Part shown: one piece after another, positions 56,087 through 64,000 of the stretch
Layout: each line of letters starts with the position of its first letter
Position numbering within the stretch: the first letter of the stretch is position 1
Assembly: GCF_008641065.1 (NCBI RefSeq)
Contig: NZ_VTRS01000001.1
Coordinates: 496,001 to 560,000, forward strand
DNA from: Rhabdaerophilum calidifontis
GTDB lineage: Bacteria; Pseudomonadota; Alphaproteobacteria; Rhizobiales; Beijerinckiaceae
Direction: 5' to 3'
DNA length: 64,000 nt
Translations under genes and position numbers: made by a program
Notes under the pieces: generated by a model
The model's input: only the letters and a program-made list of their open reading frames with translations
What the model was told of the DNA's origin: nothing
Databases searched by the model: none

Positions 56087-56608
56087 ATGCCTCCGCTCGT
56101 CTCGCTATTCGTGGGCGCCGTCACGACGCTCAACCGCGCAGCCTTTCATGGCGCCGGGCTGCTGATCTACGCGATCGTGCCAATCATGCTGATCGATGTC
56201 GTGATGCGCTATGCCTTCAACAGCCCGACCGATTGGGGCATGGAACTCGCGGTGCTGCTGTTCGGGCCGTATTTCCTGCTCGCCGGCCCCTATGTTCTGC
56301 ATCTCAAGGGCCATGTGGCGATGGATATCCTGCGCCAGCGGCTCTCAATGCGCGCCAACCGGCTCTTCGAACTGGTGAACATCCCGATCATCATCGCCTT
56401 CGCGGCGATCCTGCTCAGCTATTCGCTGCCGCTGGCGATCGATTCGTTCAACTACCGCGAAACCTCGTTCTCGGCCTGGAACCCGCCGATCTGGTGGGTG
56501 AAGGCGGCGGTGCCGCTGGCGCTGGCGCTGCTGATGCTCCAGGCGGCTGCGGAATTCCTGCGGGTGCTGTTCCGCGACCCCGCGCTCGAGGCGCATCCCC
56601 ATGGCTGA
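56087..56608 (+). CDS. TRAP transporter small membrane subunit (DctQ family)
   Basis: A 173-residue protein with four predicted helices, including GAGLLIYAIVPIMLIDVVMR, ELAVLLFGPYFLLAGPYVL, IPIIIAFAAILLSYSLPLA and WVKAAVPLALALLMLQAAAE. The DctQ-type loop LKGHVAMDILRQRL lies between the second and third. The start 56087 has AAGGAAACCGC upstream; the longer frame to 56024 lacks one. It overlaps the next gene by 8 nt, typical of a Q-M pair. Confidence 0.9.
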   Translation: MPPLVSLFVGAVTTLNRAAFHGAGLLIYAIVPIMLIDVVMRYAFNSPTDWGMELAVLLFGPYFLLAGPYVLHLKGHVAMDILRQRLSMRANRLFELVNIPIIIAFAAILLSYSLPLAIDSFNYRETSFSAWNPPIWWVKAAVPLALALLMLQAAAEFLRVLFRDPALEAHPHG

Positions 56609-57929
56609 GCCGTTTCTCGGATCGACCGGCATCCTCATCGTGATGTTCGGCGGGCTGACCCTGTTCATGATGACGGGGCTGCCGATCGCTTTCGTGCTCG
56701 GCGGGCTGTCGCTGATCATCGCGGTGACGCTGTGGAACCCGCAATCCGTCATCCTGCTGGTGCTGCAGATCTTCGACACGATGAAATCGGAGGCGCTGCT
56801 CGGCATCCCGCTCTACATCCTCATGGCGGCCTTGCTCTCGCGCTCGGGGGTGATCGAGAAGCTCTACCGCGCCATGGAATTGTGGTTCGGGCGGCTCCGG
56901 GGCGGGCTCGCGGTCGGCACGGTGGTGATCTGCGTCATCATGGCGGCGATGACCGGCGTGGTCGGCGCGGCGGTGACGGCGATGGGCATGCTGGCGCTGC
57001 CGGAAATGCTGCGCCGGCGCTATTCTCCCGAACTCGCGACCGGGACGATCTGCGCGGCCGGCACGCTCGGCATCCTGATCCCGCCCTCGGTGCTCACCAT
57101 CGTCTATGCGGTGACGGCGCAGGTTTCGATCGGCAAGATGCTGATCGCCGGCATCGTGCCGGGGATCATGCTGGCGACGCTGTTCATCGGCTATATTCTC
57201 GTGCTGTCCTGGCTCAGGCCGGAGGTCGCGCCGCTTGCGGATGATTTCGAGCCGGCGCCGCTCGGCGCGCGGCTTGCCGCGCTCGGGGCGCTGATCCTGC
57301 CGAGCCTGATCATCGTGCTCATTCTCGGCTCGATCTTCCTCGGCGTCGCGACGCCGACGGAGGCCGCCGCCGTCGGCGTGCTCGGGGCGATGGCCGCGGC
57401 GCTCATCGAGGGGCGGCTTACGCGGGAGACGCTCGCCTCCTCGGCCTTCGACACGGTGAAGGCCACCGCGATGATCCTGTGGATCACCATCGGCGCCAAG
57501 GCCTATGTCGCGATCTTCACCGGATTGGGGGGCGCGGACGCGCTGCTCGGCTTCATCAAGGGGCTCGACGTCGCGCCGATGCTGATCCTCGCCGTGATGA
57601 TGCTGATCCTGATCTTTCTCGGCACCGTGCTGGACGAGATCGGCATCATCCTGCTCACGGTGCCGGTCTTCCTGCCGATCGTGAAGTTTCTCGGCTTCGA
57701 CGAGATCTGGTTCGGCGTGCTCTACGCGATCACGATCCAGATGGGCTATATCTCGCCGCCCTTCGGCTACACGCTGTTCTACATGAAGGGCACGCTGCCG
57801 CCCGGCATGTCGATGGGGGTCGTCTATCGCGGGATCACGCCCTTCATGCTGCTTCAGGGGGTCGGCCTGCTGCTTGCCATGGCCTTCCCGGCGCTGATGA
57901 CGGTGCTGCCGGCGCTGATGGTGAAATAG
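56601..57929 (+). CDS. TRAP transporter large permease subunit (DctM family)
   Basis: A 442-residue permease with about twelve helices of the DctM/ion-transporter superfamily. It uses the sodium gradient to take up the ligand delivered by the binding protein. Family marks are GIPLYILMAALLSRSG, GVVGAAVTAMGMLALPEMLRR, GTLGILIPPSVLTIVY and GVATPTEAAAVGVLGAM; QMGYISPPFGYTLFYMKG lies near the end. Its start overlaps dctQ by 8 nt, and mvaB begins 4 nt after its stop, so the transporter is tightly coupled to the catabolic gene. Confidence 0.94.
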   Translation: MAEPFLGSTGILIVMFGGLTLFMMTGLPIAFVLGGLSLIIAVTLWNPQSVILLVLQIFDTMKSEALLGIPLYILMAALLSRSGVIEKLYRAMELWFGRLRGGLAVGTVVICVIMAAMTGVVGAAVTAMGMLALPEMLRRRYSPELATGTICAAGTLGILIPPSVLTIVYAVTAQVSIGKMLIAGIVPGIMLATLFIGYILVLSWLRPEVAPLADDFEPAPLGARLAALGALILPSLIIVLILGSIFLGVATPTEAAAVGVLGAMAAALIEGRLTRETLASSAFDTVKATAMILWITIGAKAYVAIFTGLGGADALLGFIKGLDVAPMLILAVMMLILIFLGTVLDEIGIILLTVPVFLPIVKFLGFDEIWFGVLYAITIQMGYISPPFGYTLFYMKGTLPPGMSMGVVYRGITPFMLLQGVGLLLAMAFPALMTVLPALMVK

Positions 57930-57933
57930 GCTG

Positions 57934-58788
57934 ATGGATGCGGCGGTGATCGTCGAGGTCGGCCCGCGCGACGGGCTCCAGAACGAACCGGGCTTCGTCG
58001 CGACCGCTGACAAGCTGGCGCTGATCGGGCGCCTCGCCGCCAGCGGCCTGAGCCGGATCGAGGCGACGGCTTTCGTCGCGCCGAAATGGGTGCCGCAGAT
58101 GGCGGACCATGACGCGGTGATGCGCGGCGTGCCGCGGCGCGCCGGCCTCGTCTATTCGGCGCTGGTGCCGAACGTGCAGGGCGCTGCGGCGGCCATCGCG
58201 GCCGGCGCGGACGAACTCGCGATCTTCACCGCCGCCTCCGAGAGTTTTTGCCGGCGCAATATCAATTGCACGATCGCCGAAAGCCTCGAGCGCTTCCGCC
58301 CGGTAATGGCGCTTGCGGCCGAGCACGGCCTGCCGGTGCGCGGCTATGTCTCCTGCGTGACCGATTGCCCCTATGAGGGCGCCGTCGCTCCGGCGGCGGT
58401 CACGCGGGTGGCGCTGGCCCTGCGCGACCTCGGCTGCACCGAGATTGCGCTCGGCGAGACGCTCGGCCGCGCGGAACCGGGCCGTGTCGCGGCGCTGGTC
58501 GCGGATGTCGCCGCTTCGCTTCCGCCGGAGCGGCTGGCGGGGCATTTCCACGATACCGGCGGGCAGGCGCTGGCGAGCATCGATGTCTGCCTTGCGCATG
58601 GCATCCGCGTCTTCGACGCCGCGGCGGCCGGGCTCGGCGGCTGCCCCTACGCGCCTGGCGCCAAGGGCAATGTCGCGACCGGGCGGGTGGCGCGGCATCT
58701 CGCGGCGCGCGGCTTCAGGACGGGGATCGACGCGGAACGCCTCGCCGAGGCGGAGGCCTTCGCGGCCGCCCTCCGCGGCGCGGGCTGA
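57934..58788 (+). CDS. mvaB: Hydroxymethylglutaryl-CoA lyase
   Basis: A 284-residue TIM-barrel lyase that splits HMG-CoA to acetyl-CoA and acetoacetate. Catalytic Arg12 and Asp13 are in VEVGPRDGLQNE, and SRIEATAFVAPKWVPQMAD is nearly canonical. The metal histidines are in GHFHDTGGQ, and the signature loop with Cys237 is GLGGCPYAPGAKGN. The usual SLGDTIG segment reads ALGETLG, with Glu175 in place of Asp. It is the last gene of the operon and completes a mevalonate breakdown route with mvaA. No acetoacetate-activating enzyme is present in the window. Confidence 0.93.
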   Translation: MDAAVIVEVGPRDGLQNEPGFVATADKLALIGRLAASGLSRIEATAFVAPKWVPQMADHDAVMRGVPRRAGLVYSALVPNVQGAAAAIAAGADELAIFTAASESFCRRNINCTIAESLERFRPVMALAAEHGLPVRGYVSCVTDCPYEGAVAPAAVTRVALALRDLGCTEIALGETLGRAEPGRVAALVADVAASLPPERLAGHFHDTGGQALASIDVCLAHGIRVFDAAAAGLGGCPYAPGAKGNVATGRVARHLAARGFRTGIDAERLAEAEAFAAALRGAG

Positions 58789-58797
58789 GCGTGGCGT

Positions 58798-59226
58798 TCA
58801 GCCCGCCTCGGCCTCGATGCGCTCCATATCGGCGTCCGAGAGCCCGAAATGATGGCCGATCTCGTGCACCAGCACATGGGTGATGACGCTGCCGAGGGTT
58901 TCCTCGTTCTCGGCCCAGTAATCGAGAATCGGGCGGCGGTAGAGCCAGATCATGTTCGGCCCCTCGCCGGTCTCGGGCACGGCGCCGGCTTCGGTGAGGC
59001 CACGGCCATGGAACAGGCCGAGAATGTCGAACGGACTTTCGAGTTCCATCGCCTCGATCACCTCGTCATCGGGAAAATCCTCGACCCGGACGACGACCTG
59101 GCCGCAGAGATTGCGGAAATGCTCGGGGAGCTGGGTGAAGGCATCCTCCGCCATGGCCTCGAAATCCTCGAGGGTCGGGGCCTGCATCGGCGCCCAGGAG
59201 GCAGCGGGAAAACGCGCGGTGGCCAT
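58798..59226 (-). CDS. Minimal zincin metallopeptidase (DUF1025/MpnA-like)
   Basis: A 142-residue cytoplasmic zinc-peptidase-like protein. The zinc motif HVLVHEIGHHFGLSDADME near the C-terminus (HEIGHHFGLSD) is the family signature, preceded by NMIWLYRRPILDYWAENEE. No signal peptide is evident. Substrates are unknown. ATG 59226 is used, but its ribosome site is weak and ATG 59187 is a possible alternative. It converges with mvaB, with 9 nt between stops. Confidence 0.87.
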   Translation of the reverse strand: MATARFPAASWAPMQAPTLEDFEAMAEDAFTQLPEHFRNLCGQVVVRVEDFPDDEVIEAMELESPFDILGLFHGRGLTEAGAVPETGEGPNMIWLYRRPILDYWAENEETLGSVITHVLVHEIGHHFGLSDADMERIEAEAG

Positions 59227-59297
59227 CGTCTTGCTCAAGGCATCCGTTCCAGAACCAGCGGCCAGGCGGCCGGTCGCGGCGGGCGGGGCCCTCCCGC

Positions 59298-59513
59298 TCA
59301 CCACCATCTCAACTGATGGCCGAAATACCAGACGAGCGCGACAAAGGCGATGGCCGAAAGCGCGCGGCCGAGGCGCCTCGCCCAGATCTCGACCCTGTCG
59401 CCGGGCTCGTCATCCCCGGATCGGGAATCCCTGGCGGCGAAATGATCCGCCGCCCGCGCGAGCGAGGAGGAGAGGAAGCCGCCGGAATCATCATGCTTCG
59501 GCGGCTCGGGCAT
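59298..59513 (-). CDS. Small single-helix membrane protein downstream of leuC
   Basis: A 71-residue protein with a hydrophilic, charged N-terminus (SLARAADHFAARDSRSGDDE), the basic WARRLGRA, and one C-terminal helix (LSAIAFVALVWYFGHQLRWW). Its ATG lies one base after the leuC stop (TGAGATG), so translation is probably coupled to leuC. Unnamed small genes after leuC occur in related genomes as I recall. Function unknown. Confidence 0.7.
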   Translation of the reverse strand: MPEPPKHDDSGGFLSSSLARAADHFAARDSRSGDDEPGDRVEIWARRLGRALSAIAFVALVWYFGHQLRWW

Positions 59514-59514
59514 C

Positions 59515-60924
59515 TCACCCCACCGTCCGGATATCCACGAACCGCCCGGCGATCGCTGCTGCGGCCGCCATTTGCGGCGAGACGAGATGGGTGCGGCCCT
59601 TGAAGCCCTGACGGCCCTCGAAATTGCGGTTCGAGGTCGAGGCGCAGCGCTGGCCGGGCTTCAGCTGGTCCGGGTTCATGCCGAGGCACATCGAGCAGCC
59701 CGGCTCCCGCCACTGGAAGCCGGCGGCGATGAAGACCTGATCGAGCCCTTCCGCCTCGGCCTGCTCCTTCACGAGGCCGGAGCCCGGCACTACCATGGCG
59801 TAATCCAGCCGGTCGGAGATGCGCTTGCCTTCGAGGATCTTGGCGGCGGCGCGCAGATCCTCGATGCGGCCATTGGTGCACGAGCCGATCCAGACCACGT
59901 CGAGCTCGATGTCGGTGATTTTGGTTCCCGGCGTCAGCCCCATATAGGCCAGCGCGCGCAACTTGGATTCGCGCTTCACCTCGTCGGCGATCGTGGAGGG
60001 ATCCGGCACGGTGCCGGTGATCGAGACGACGTCTTCCGGGCTCGTGCCCCAGGAGACGATCGGCGGCAGATTGTCGGCATCGAGCGTGACGACACGGTCG
60101 AAATGCGCGCCGTCATCCGTGCGCAGCGTGTCCCAATAGCGGCAGGCCGCGTCCCAGGCCGCACCCTTCGGCGCCTTCGGGCGATCTTTGAGATAGGCGT
60201 AGGTCTTGGCATCCGGCGCGATCAGCCCGGCGCGGGCGCCGCCCTCGATCGACATGTTGCACACCGTCATGCGGCCTTCCATCGACAGCGCCTCGATGGC
60301 CGAGCCCGCATATTCGATCACCGAACCGGTGCCGCCAGCCGTACCGATCTCGCCGATGATGGCGAGCACGATATCCTTCGCCGTGACGCCGGATTGCAGG
60401 CTGCCCCGGACCTCGACCTTCATGTTGCGGGCCTTCTTCTGGATCAGCGTCTGGGTGGCGAGCACATGCTCGACCTCCGAGGTGCCGATGCCATGGGCCA
60501 GCGCGCCGAATGCGCCATGGGTCGAGGTGTGGCTGTCGCCGCAGACGATGGTGGTGCCCGGCAGGGTGAAGCCCTGTTCCGGGCCGATGACATGAACGAT
60601 GCCCTGGCGCTTGTCGCGCTCGGAATAATATTCCAGGCCGAAGGCGCGGGCATTCTCGGCGAGCGTCTCCACCTGGATCCGGCTCTCCTCCTCCGCGATG
60701 CCCTTGGAGCGATCGGAGGTCGGCACGTTGTGATCGACGACGGCGAGCGTCTTCTCCGGCGCGCGCACCTTGCGGCCCGTCATGCGCAGGCCCTCGAAGG
60801 CCTGGGGGGAGGTCACCTCGTGCACGAGGTGGCGGTCAATGTAGAGAAGGCACGTGCCGTCGGGCTGCCGGTCGACCACATGGTCGTCGAAAATCTTGTC
60901 GTAGATCGTCTTCGGAGCGCTCAT
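59515..60924 (-). CDS. leuC: 3-isopropylmalate dehydratase large subunit
   Basis: LeuC (469 residues) carries the 4Fe-4S cluster and, with LeuD, isomerises isopropylmalate. Cluster cysteines are in [13 protein letters not shown] and [13 protein letters not shown]. The substrate region [13 protein letters not shown] is near residue 128, and the N-terminus has [16 protein letters not shown]. The frame is open to 61050, but ATG 60924 begins the family N-terminus. leuD is far away at 48.2 kb. The gap to the divergent kup gene (286 nt) shows no clear regulatory element. Confidence 0.96.
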   Translation of the reverse strand: MSAPKTIYDKIFDDHVVDRQPDGTCLLYIDRHLVHEVTSPQAFEGLRMTGRKVRAPEKTLAVVDHNVPTSDRSKGIAEEESRIQVETLAENARAFGLEYYSERDKRQGIVHVIGPEQGFTLPGTTIVCGDSHTSTHGAFGALAHGIGTSEVEHVLATQTLIQKKARNMKVEVRGSLQSGVTAKDIVLAIIGEIGTAGGTGSVIEYAGSAIEALSMEGRMTVCNMSIEGGARAGLIAPDAKTYAYLKDRPKAPKGAAWDAACRYWDTLRTDDGAHFDRVVTLDADNLPPIVSWGTSPEDVVSITGTVPDPSTIADEVKRESKLRALAYMGLTPGTKITDIELDVVWIGSCTNGRIEDLRAAAKILEGKRISDRLDYAMVVPGSGLVKEQAEAEGLDQVFIAAGFQWREPGCSMCLGMNPDQLKPGQRCASTSNRNFEGRQGFKGRTHLVSPQMAAAAAIAGRFVDIRTVG

Positions 60925-61210
60925 CGTGCTGTCATCTCGTCTTGGCCTGTCGCTTTGGCTGTCATCCCAGCCCGGCCGATCCGGCCCGTTTACGGGAAAG
61001 ACGCGCGCGTTTCCAGCCTCTTGTTGCCGCGGCACCACCGCTGCGCCCAACCGTGATGCAAATTGAGGGATCGCCTATTCCCTCGGGAAAGAACGGTGTA
61101 TAAGCCCGCCGCTTTCGTCCGCCCGGAAGGGGGGCGGGGCTCCGGCCCGGCCGCCGCCGGTTCGGCACAGAGCAGGAAGCCGCCGTGTTCGGCCGCCTTG
61201 GAGCTCGATC

Positions 61211-63166
61211 ATGACCGTCACCGCTTCGACCGAGCCCGCGGCCTCGTCCTCCTCCCCGCAAGACGGCGGCACGCCGGAGCATGCGCCGCAGGGCGGCGGC
61301 TTCCGGCGCAATCTCGCGCTGGCGGTGGGCTCGGTCGGTGTCGTCTACGGCGATATCGGCACGAGCCCGCTCTACGCGCTCAAGGAATCGATCCACCATG
61401 TCGCCTATGACGGGCTGACGCGGGCCGAGGTGATCGGCGTCGTCTCGCTGCTGATCTGGGCCGTGATCGTGGTGGTAACGCTGAAATACGTCGTGCTCAT
61501 CATGCGTGCCGACAACAAGGGCGAGGGCGGCACGCTCTCGCTGATGGCGCTGGCGCAGAAGGCGGTCGGCCGCCGCTCGCTGCCGATCTTCCTGCTCGGC
61601 GTCATGGGCGCTGCGCTGTTCTACGGCGATTCGATCATCACTCCGGCCATTTCGGTGCTCTCGGCGGTCGAGGGGCTGAAGCTGGTGACGCCGGTCTTCG
61701 CCGACCAGTGGAACGTGATCCTGCTCGCCATCGCCATCCTGATCGCGCTCTTCTTCGTGCAGAGCCGCGGCACGGCGGGGGTTGCGGTGTTCTTCGGCCC
61801 CATCATGGTGCTCTGGTTCGGCGTGCTCGCCTTTCTCGGCCTCATCCACATCAACGACGATCTCGGCATCCTCGCCGCCTTCAACCCGCTGCATGCGGCG
61901 GAATTCATCGGCAATCACGGGATCGTCGGGCTGATCGTCCTCGGCTCGGTCTTCCTCGCGGTCACCGGCGCCGAGGCGCTCTATGCCGATATGGGGCATT
62001 TCGGCCGCTTCCCCATCCGCGCGGCGTGGCTCTTCTTCGTCTTCCCGGCGCTGGTGCTCAATTATCTCGGGCAGGGCGCCTTCGTCCTGAAGAATATCGG
62101 CGACGAGAAATCCGTCGCCAACCCGTTCTTCCTGCTGGCGCCGGAATGGGGCGTGCTGCCGCTGGTCATCCTGTCCGGCGTTGCGACCATCATCGCCAGC
62201 CAGGCGGTGATCACCGGTGCCTTCTCGCTCACCCAGCAGGCGGTGCAGCTCGGCCTGCTGCCGCGCATCGAGATCCGCCACACCTCGGAGACCCAGCACG
62301 GGCAGATCTACATTCCGCAGGTCAACCGCATGCTGGCGCTGGGCGTCATCGCGCTGGTGCTGTCCTTCAAGACCTCGAGCGCGCTGGCCTCGGCCTACGG
62401 AATCGCGGTGACCGGGGCGATGCTCGCCGATACCGGGCTGTTCTTCGTCGTCGCCTATCATGTCTGGAAATGGGATCGCTGGCAGGTGGCGCTGTTCGGC
62501 ATCCCCTTCCTGGCGGTCGATCTGATCTTCTTCGGCGCCAATTGCCTCAAGATCCCCGAGGGCGCCTATCTGCCGCTCATCTTCGGCGCGGTGCTGATCG
62601 TGACCATGTGGACCTGGGTGCGCGGAACCCGGATCGTCTACGACAAGTCGCGGCGCGATTCGGTGCCTTTGCCCGATCTCGTGAAGATGCTCGAGAAATC
62701 GAAGCCGGTCCGCGTGGCGGGCACCGCCGTCTTCCTGACAAGCGACCCGGAGACGGCACCCGGCGCCCTGCTGCACAATCTCAAGCACAACAAGGTGCTC
62801 CACAAGCGCAACATCATCCTCACCATCCACACGGCGGATACGCCGCGCGTGACCGATTCCGAGAAGCTGACGGTCGAGGATCTCAGCGAGGACGTGAAGC
62901 GGATCATCGTCCGCGTCGGCTATATGGAAAGCCCGCGCGTGCCGCATTTCCTGGCGCTCGCACGCCGGCGCGGGCTCGATTTCGACATCATGCAGACCTC
63001 GTTCTTCCTCGGCAAGCGGACGATCAAGGCGGCGGCCAGTTCCGGCATGCCGCTCTGGCAGGACAATCTCTTCATCTTCCTGTCGCGCACGGCGGCGAAC
63101 GCCACGGACTTCTTCCACATCCCTACCGGCCGCGTCGTCGAGCTCGGCGCGCAGGTCACGGTCTGA
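61211..63166 (+). CDS. kup: Kup-type potassium uptake permease
   Basis: A 651-residue K+/H+ symporter of the KUP/HAK/KT family. The conserved [20 protein letters not shown] is near residue 40. About twelve helices follow to residue 465, with [31 protein letters not shown] and [12 protein letters not shown]. The hydrophilic C-terminal domain includes [13 protein letters not shown] and [15 protein letters not shown]. The N-terminal 30 residues are a disordered Ser/Pro/Gly lead. It imports potassium at low osmotic pressure or acid pH. The agmatinase-family gene follows 66 nt later. Confidence 0.96.
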   Translation: MTVTASTEPAASSSSPQDGGTPEHAPQGGGFRRNLALAVGSVGVVYGDIGTSPLYALKESIHHVAYDGLTRAEVIGVVSLLIWAVIVVVTLKYVVLIMRADNKGEGGTLSLMALAQKAVGRRSLPIFLLGVMGAALFYGDSIITPAISVLSAVEGLKLVTPVFADQWNVILLAIAILIALFFVQSRGTAGVAVFFGPIMVLWFGVLAFLGLIHINDDLGILAAFNPLHAAEFIGNHGIVGLIVLGSVFLAVTGAEALYADMGHFGRFPIRAAWLFFVFPALVLNYLGQGAFVLKNIGDEKSVANPFFLLAPEWGVLPLVILSGVATIIASQAVITGAFSLTQQAVQLGLLPRIEIRHTSETQHGQIYIPQVNRMLALGVIALVLSFKTSSALASAYGIAVTGAMLADTGLFFVVAYHVWKWDRWQVALFGIPFLAVDLIFFGANCLKIPEGAYLPLIFGAVLIVTMWTWVRGTRIVYDKSRRDSVPLPDLVKMLEKSKPVRVAGTAVFLTSDPETAPGALLHNLKHNKVLHKRNIILTIHTADTPRVTDSEKLTVEDLSEDVKRIIVRVGYMESPRVPHFLALARRRGLDFDIMQTSFFLGKRTIKAAASSGMPLWQDNLFIFLSRTAANATDFFHIPTGRVVELGAQVTV

Positions 63167-63232
63167 CGCCGCGGGCCGCCTTGCCTTCGCGGCCGGGGCT
63201 TGCCAGTCTCGCGCTCGGGAAGGAGAAACGGC

Positions 63233-64000
63233 ATGGATCCCGAGAAGCTCGCGGCGCTGCGCGCCCGGTTCGGCGCGGCCGAGGCCAGCGAGGTGCAGGA
63301 CGCGGAATTCCGCAAGGTGGTGGACCTGCTCTTTACCGGCAAGGACCGCCGCGCCAAGCCCTATGAGGGAGTCTCGTCCTTCCTCGACGCGCCCCTGCGT
63401 CTCGAGGCCGCGAAGACGGGGGATTTCTCCGGTATCGACATCCCGCTGATCGGCGTGCCGATGGATCTCGGCGTGACGCATCGGCCCGGCTCGCGGCTCG
63501 GGCCGCGCGCGGTGCGCGGGGTTGAGCGGATCGGTCCCTATCACGAGGTGCACCGGATCGTCCCGATCGCCGAGTTCGGGGTCGCCGATCTCGGCGACGT
63601 TCCCTTCCGCTCGCGTTATTCGCTGGAGCAGAGCCACGCGGATATCGAGGCGTTCTACCGCCCGCTCGCCGAGGCGGGGCTGCGGCCGGTCTCGGTCGGG
63701 GGCGACCATTCGATCACCTTGCCGATCCTGAAGGCGCTGGGCGCGAAGCGGCCGCTCGGCATGATCCATATCGACGCGCATTGCGATACCGGCGCCCCGT
63801 TCGAGGGCTCGCGCTTCCACCATGGCGGGCCGTTCCGGCAGGCGGTGCTCGAAGGCGTGCTCGATCCCGAGCGGGTGATCCAGATCGGCATCCGCGGCAA
63901 TGCCGAGTTCCTGTGGGAATTCTCCTATGCCAGCGGGATGCACGTCATCCATGCCGAGGACTTCATGCGGCTCGGCGTGGACGAGACGATCCGGCGCATG
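63233..64000 (+). CDS. Agmatinase/guanidinobutyrase-family ureohydrolase, C-terminus beyond window
   Basis: 256 codons are visible and the frame is open at the window edge. The arginase-fold motifs are VSVGGDHSIT and MIHIDAHCDTGAP, which supply the first Mn-binding His and Asp residues. GVPMDLGVTHRPGSRLGP and GIRGNAEFLWEFSY also fit. The third metal motif (SxDxDxxDP) would lie beyond the edge. AAGGAGAAACGGC precedes the ATG. It releases urea from a guanidino compound; agmatine, guanidinobutyrate or guanidinopropionate are all possible. Confidence 0.9.
   Translation, partial: MDPEKLAALRARFGAAEASEVQDAEFRKVVDLLFTGKDRRAKPYEGVSSFLDAPLRLEAAKTGDFSGIDIPLIGVPMDLGVTHRPGSRLGPRAVRGVERIGPYHEVHRIVPIAEFGVADLGDVPFRSRYSLEQSHADIEAFYRPLAEAGLRPVSVGGDHSITLPILKALGAKRPLGMIHIDAHCDTGAPFEGSRFHHGGPFRQAVLEGVLDPERVIQIGIRGNAEFLWEFSYASGMHVIHAEDFMRLGVDETIRRM

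Noticed and set aside
60962-63952. A 996-codon open frame antisense to kup and the agmatinase-family gene
   Set aside because: Composition (His/Arg/Asp/Glu repeats) is typical of the reverse strand of GC-rich genes and it has no recognisable domain.

Overview
The window is very GC-rich DNA from an alphaproteobacterium, most likely of the order Hyphomicrobiales (Rhizobiales). This is inferred from gene content and order: tkt-gap, the three-gene transhydrogenase pntAA-pntAB-pntB beside an aa3-oxidase subunit IV, a GapR (DUF2312) protein, cpdR next to an N-formylglutamate amidohydrolase, DUF1036-pyk, a small RNA matching the MmgR/suhB family beside a suhB/hisN-type phosphatase, and leuB/leuD/leuC near asd. 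No phage, insertion sequence, CRISPR array or rRNA operon was found.

Region 1-22.6 kb is housekeeping. It holds a coiled-coil fragment, gap and tkt, an acyl-CoA synthetase, a divergent pair of DUF465 genes, purE-purK, rpsU, a TPR lipoprotein, a GNAT/hydrolase pair, the transhydrogenase operon, an AarF/ABC1 kinase-like protein and a PepF-type oligopeptidase. A sigma-54-type response regulator, an L,D-transpeptidase and a DUF882/M15 protein follow, the last two acting on the cell wall.

Region 22.6-35.1 kb carries gapR, two separate N-formylglutamate amidohydrolases, glycerate kinase, DUF1036, pyk, rpmJ (zinc-free type), tRNA-Val, cpdR, the MmgR-like sRNA, hisN, an Hsp20 gene with a heat-shock-type promoter, and threonine aldolase. 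Region 35.1-48.8 kb is amino-acid biosynthesis: gltB and gltD, separated by the remnant of a glutathione S-transferase gene, then asd, leuB and leuD, with exported or envelope proteins between them. A long hairpin lies in the gltB leader.

Region 48.8-59.3 kb separates leuD from leuC and looks accessory. It holds a PH-like membrane protein, an MFS transporter, a cation/proton antiporter and, most notably, a compact mevalonate-utilisation locus: a divergent MocR-type regulator, class II (degradative) HMG-CoA reductase, a complete TRAP transporter (P, Q, M) and HMG-CoA lyase. Together these could import mevalonate, oxidise it to HMG-CoA with NAD+, and cleave it to acetyl-CoA and acetoacetate. 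The window ends with a metallopeptidase, leuC, the potassium transporter kup and the start of an agmatinase-family gene.
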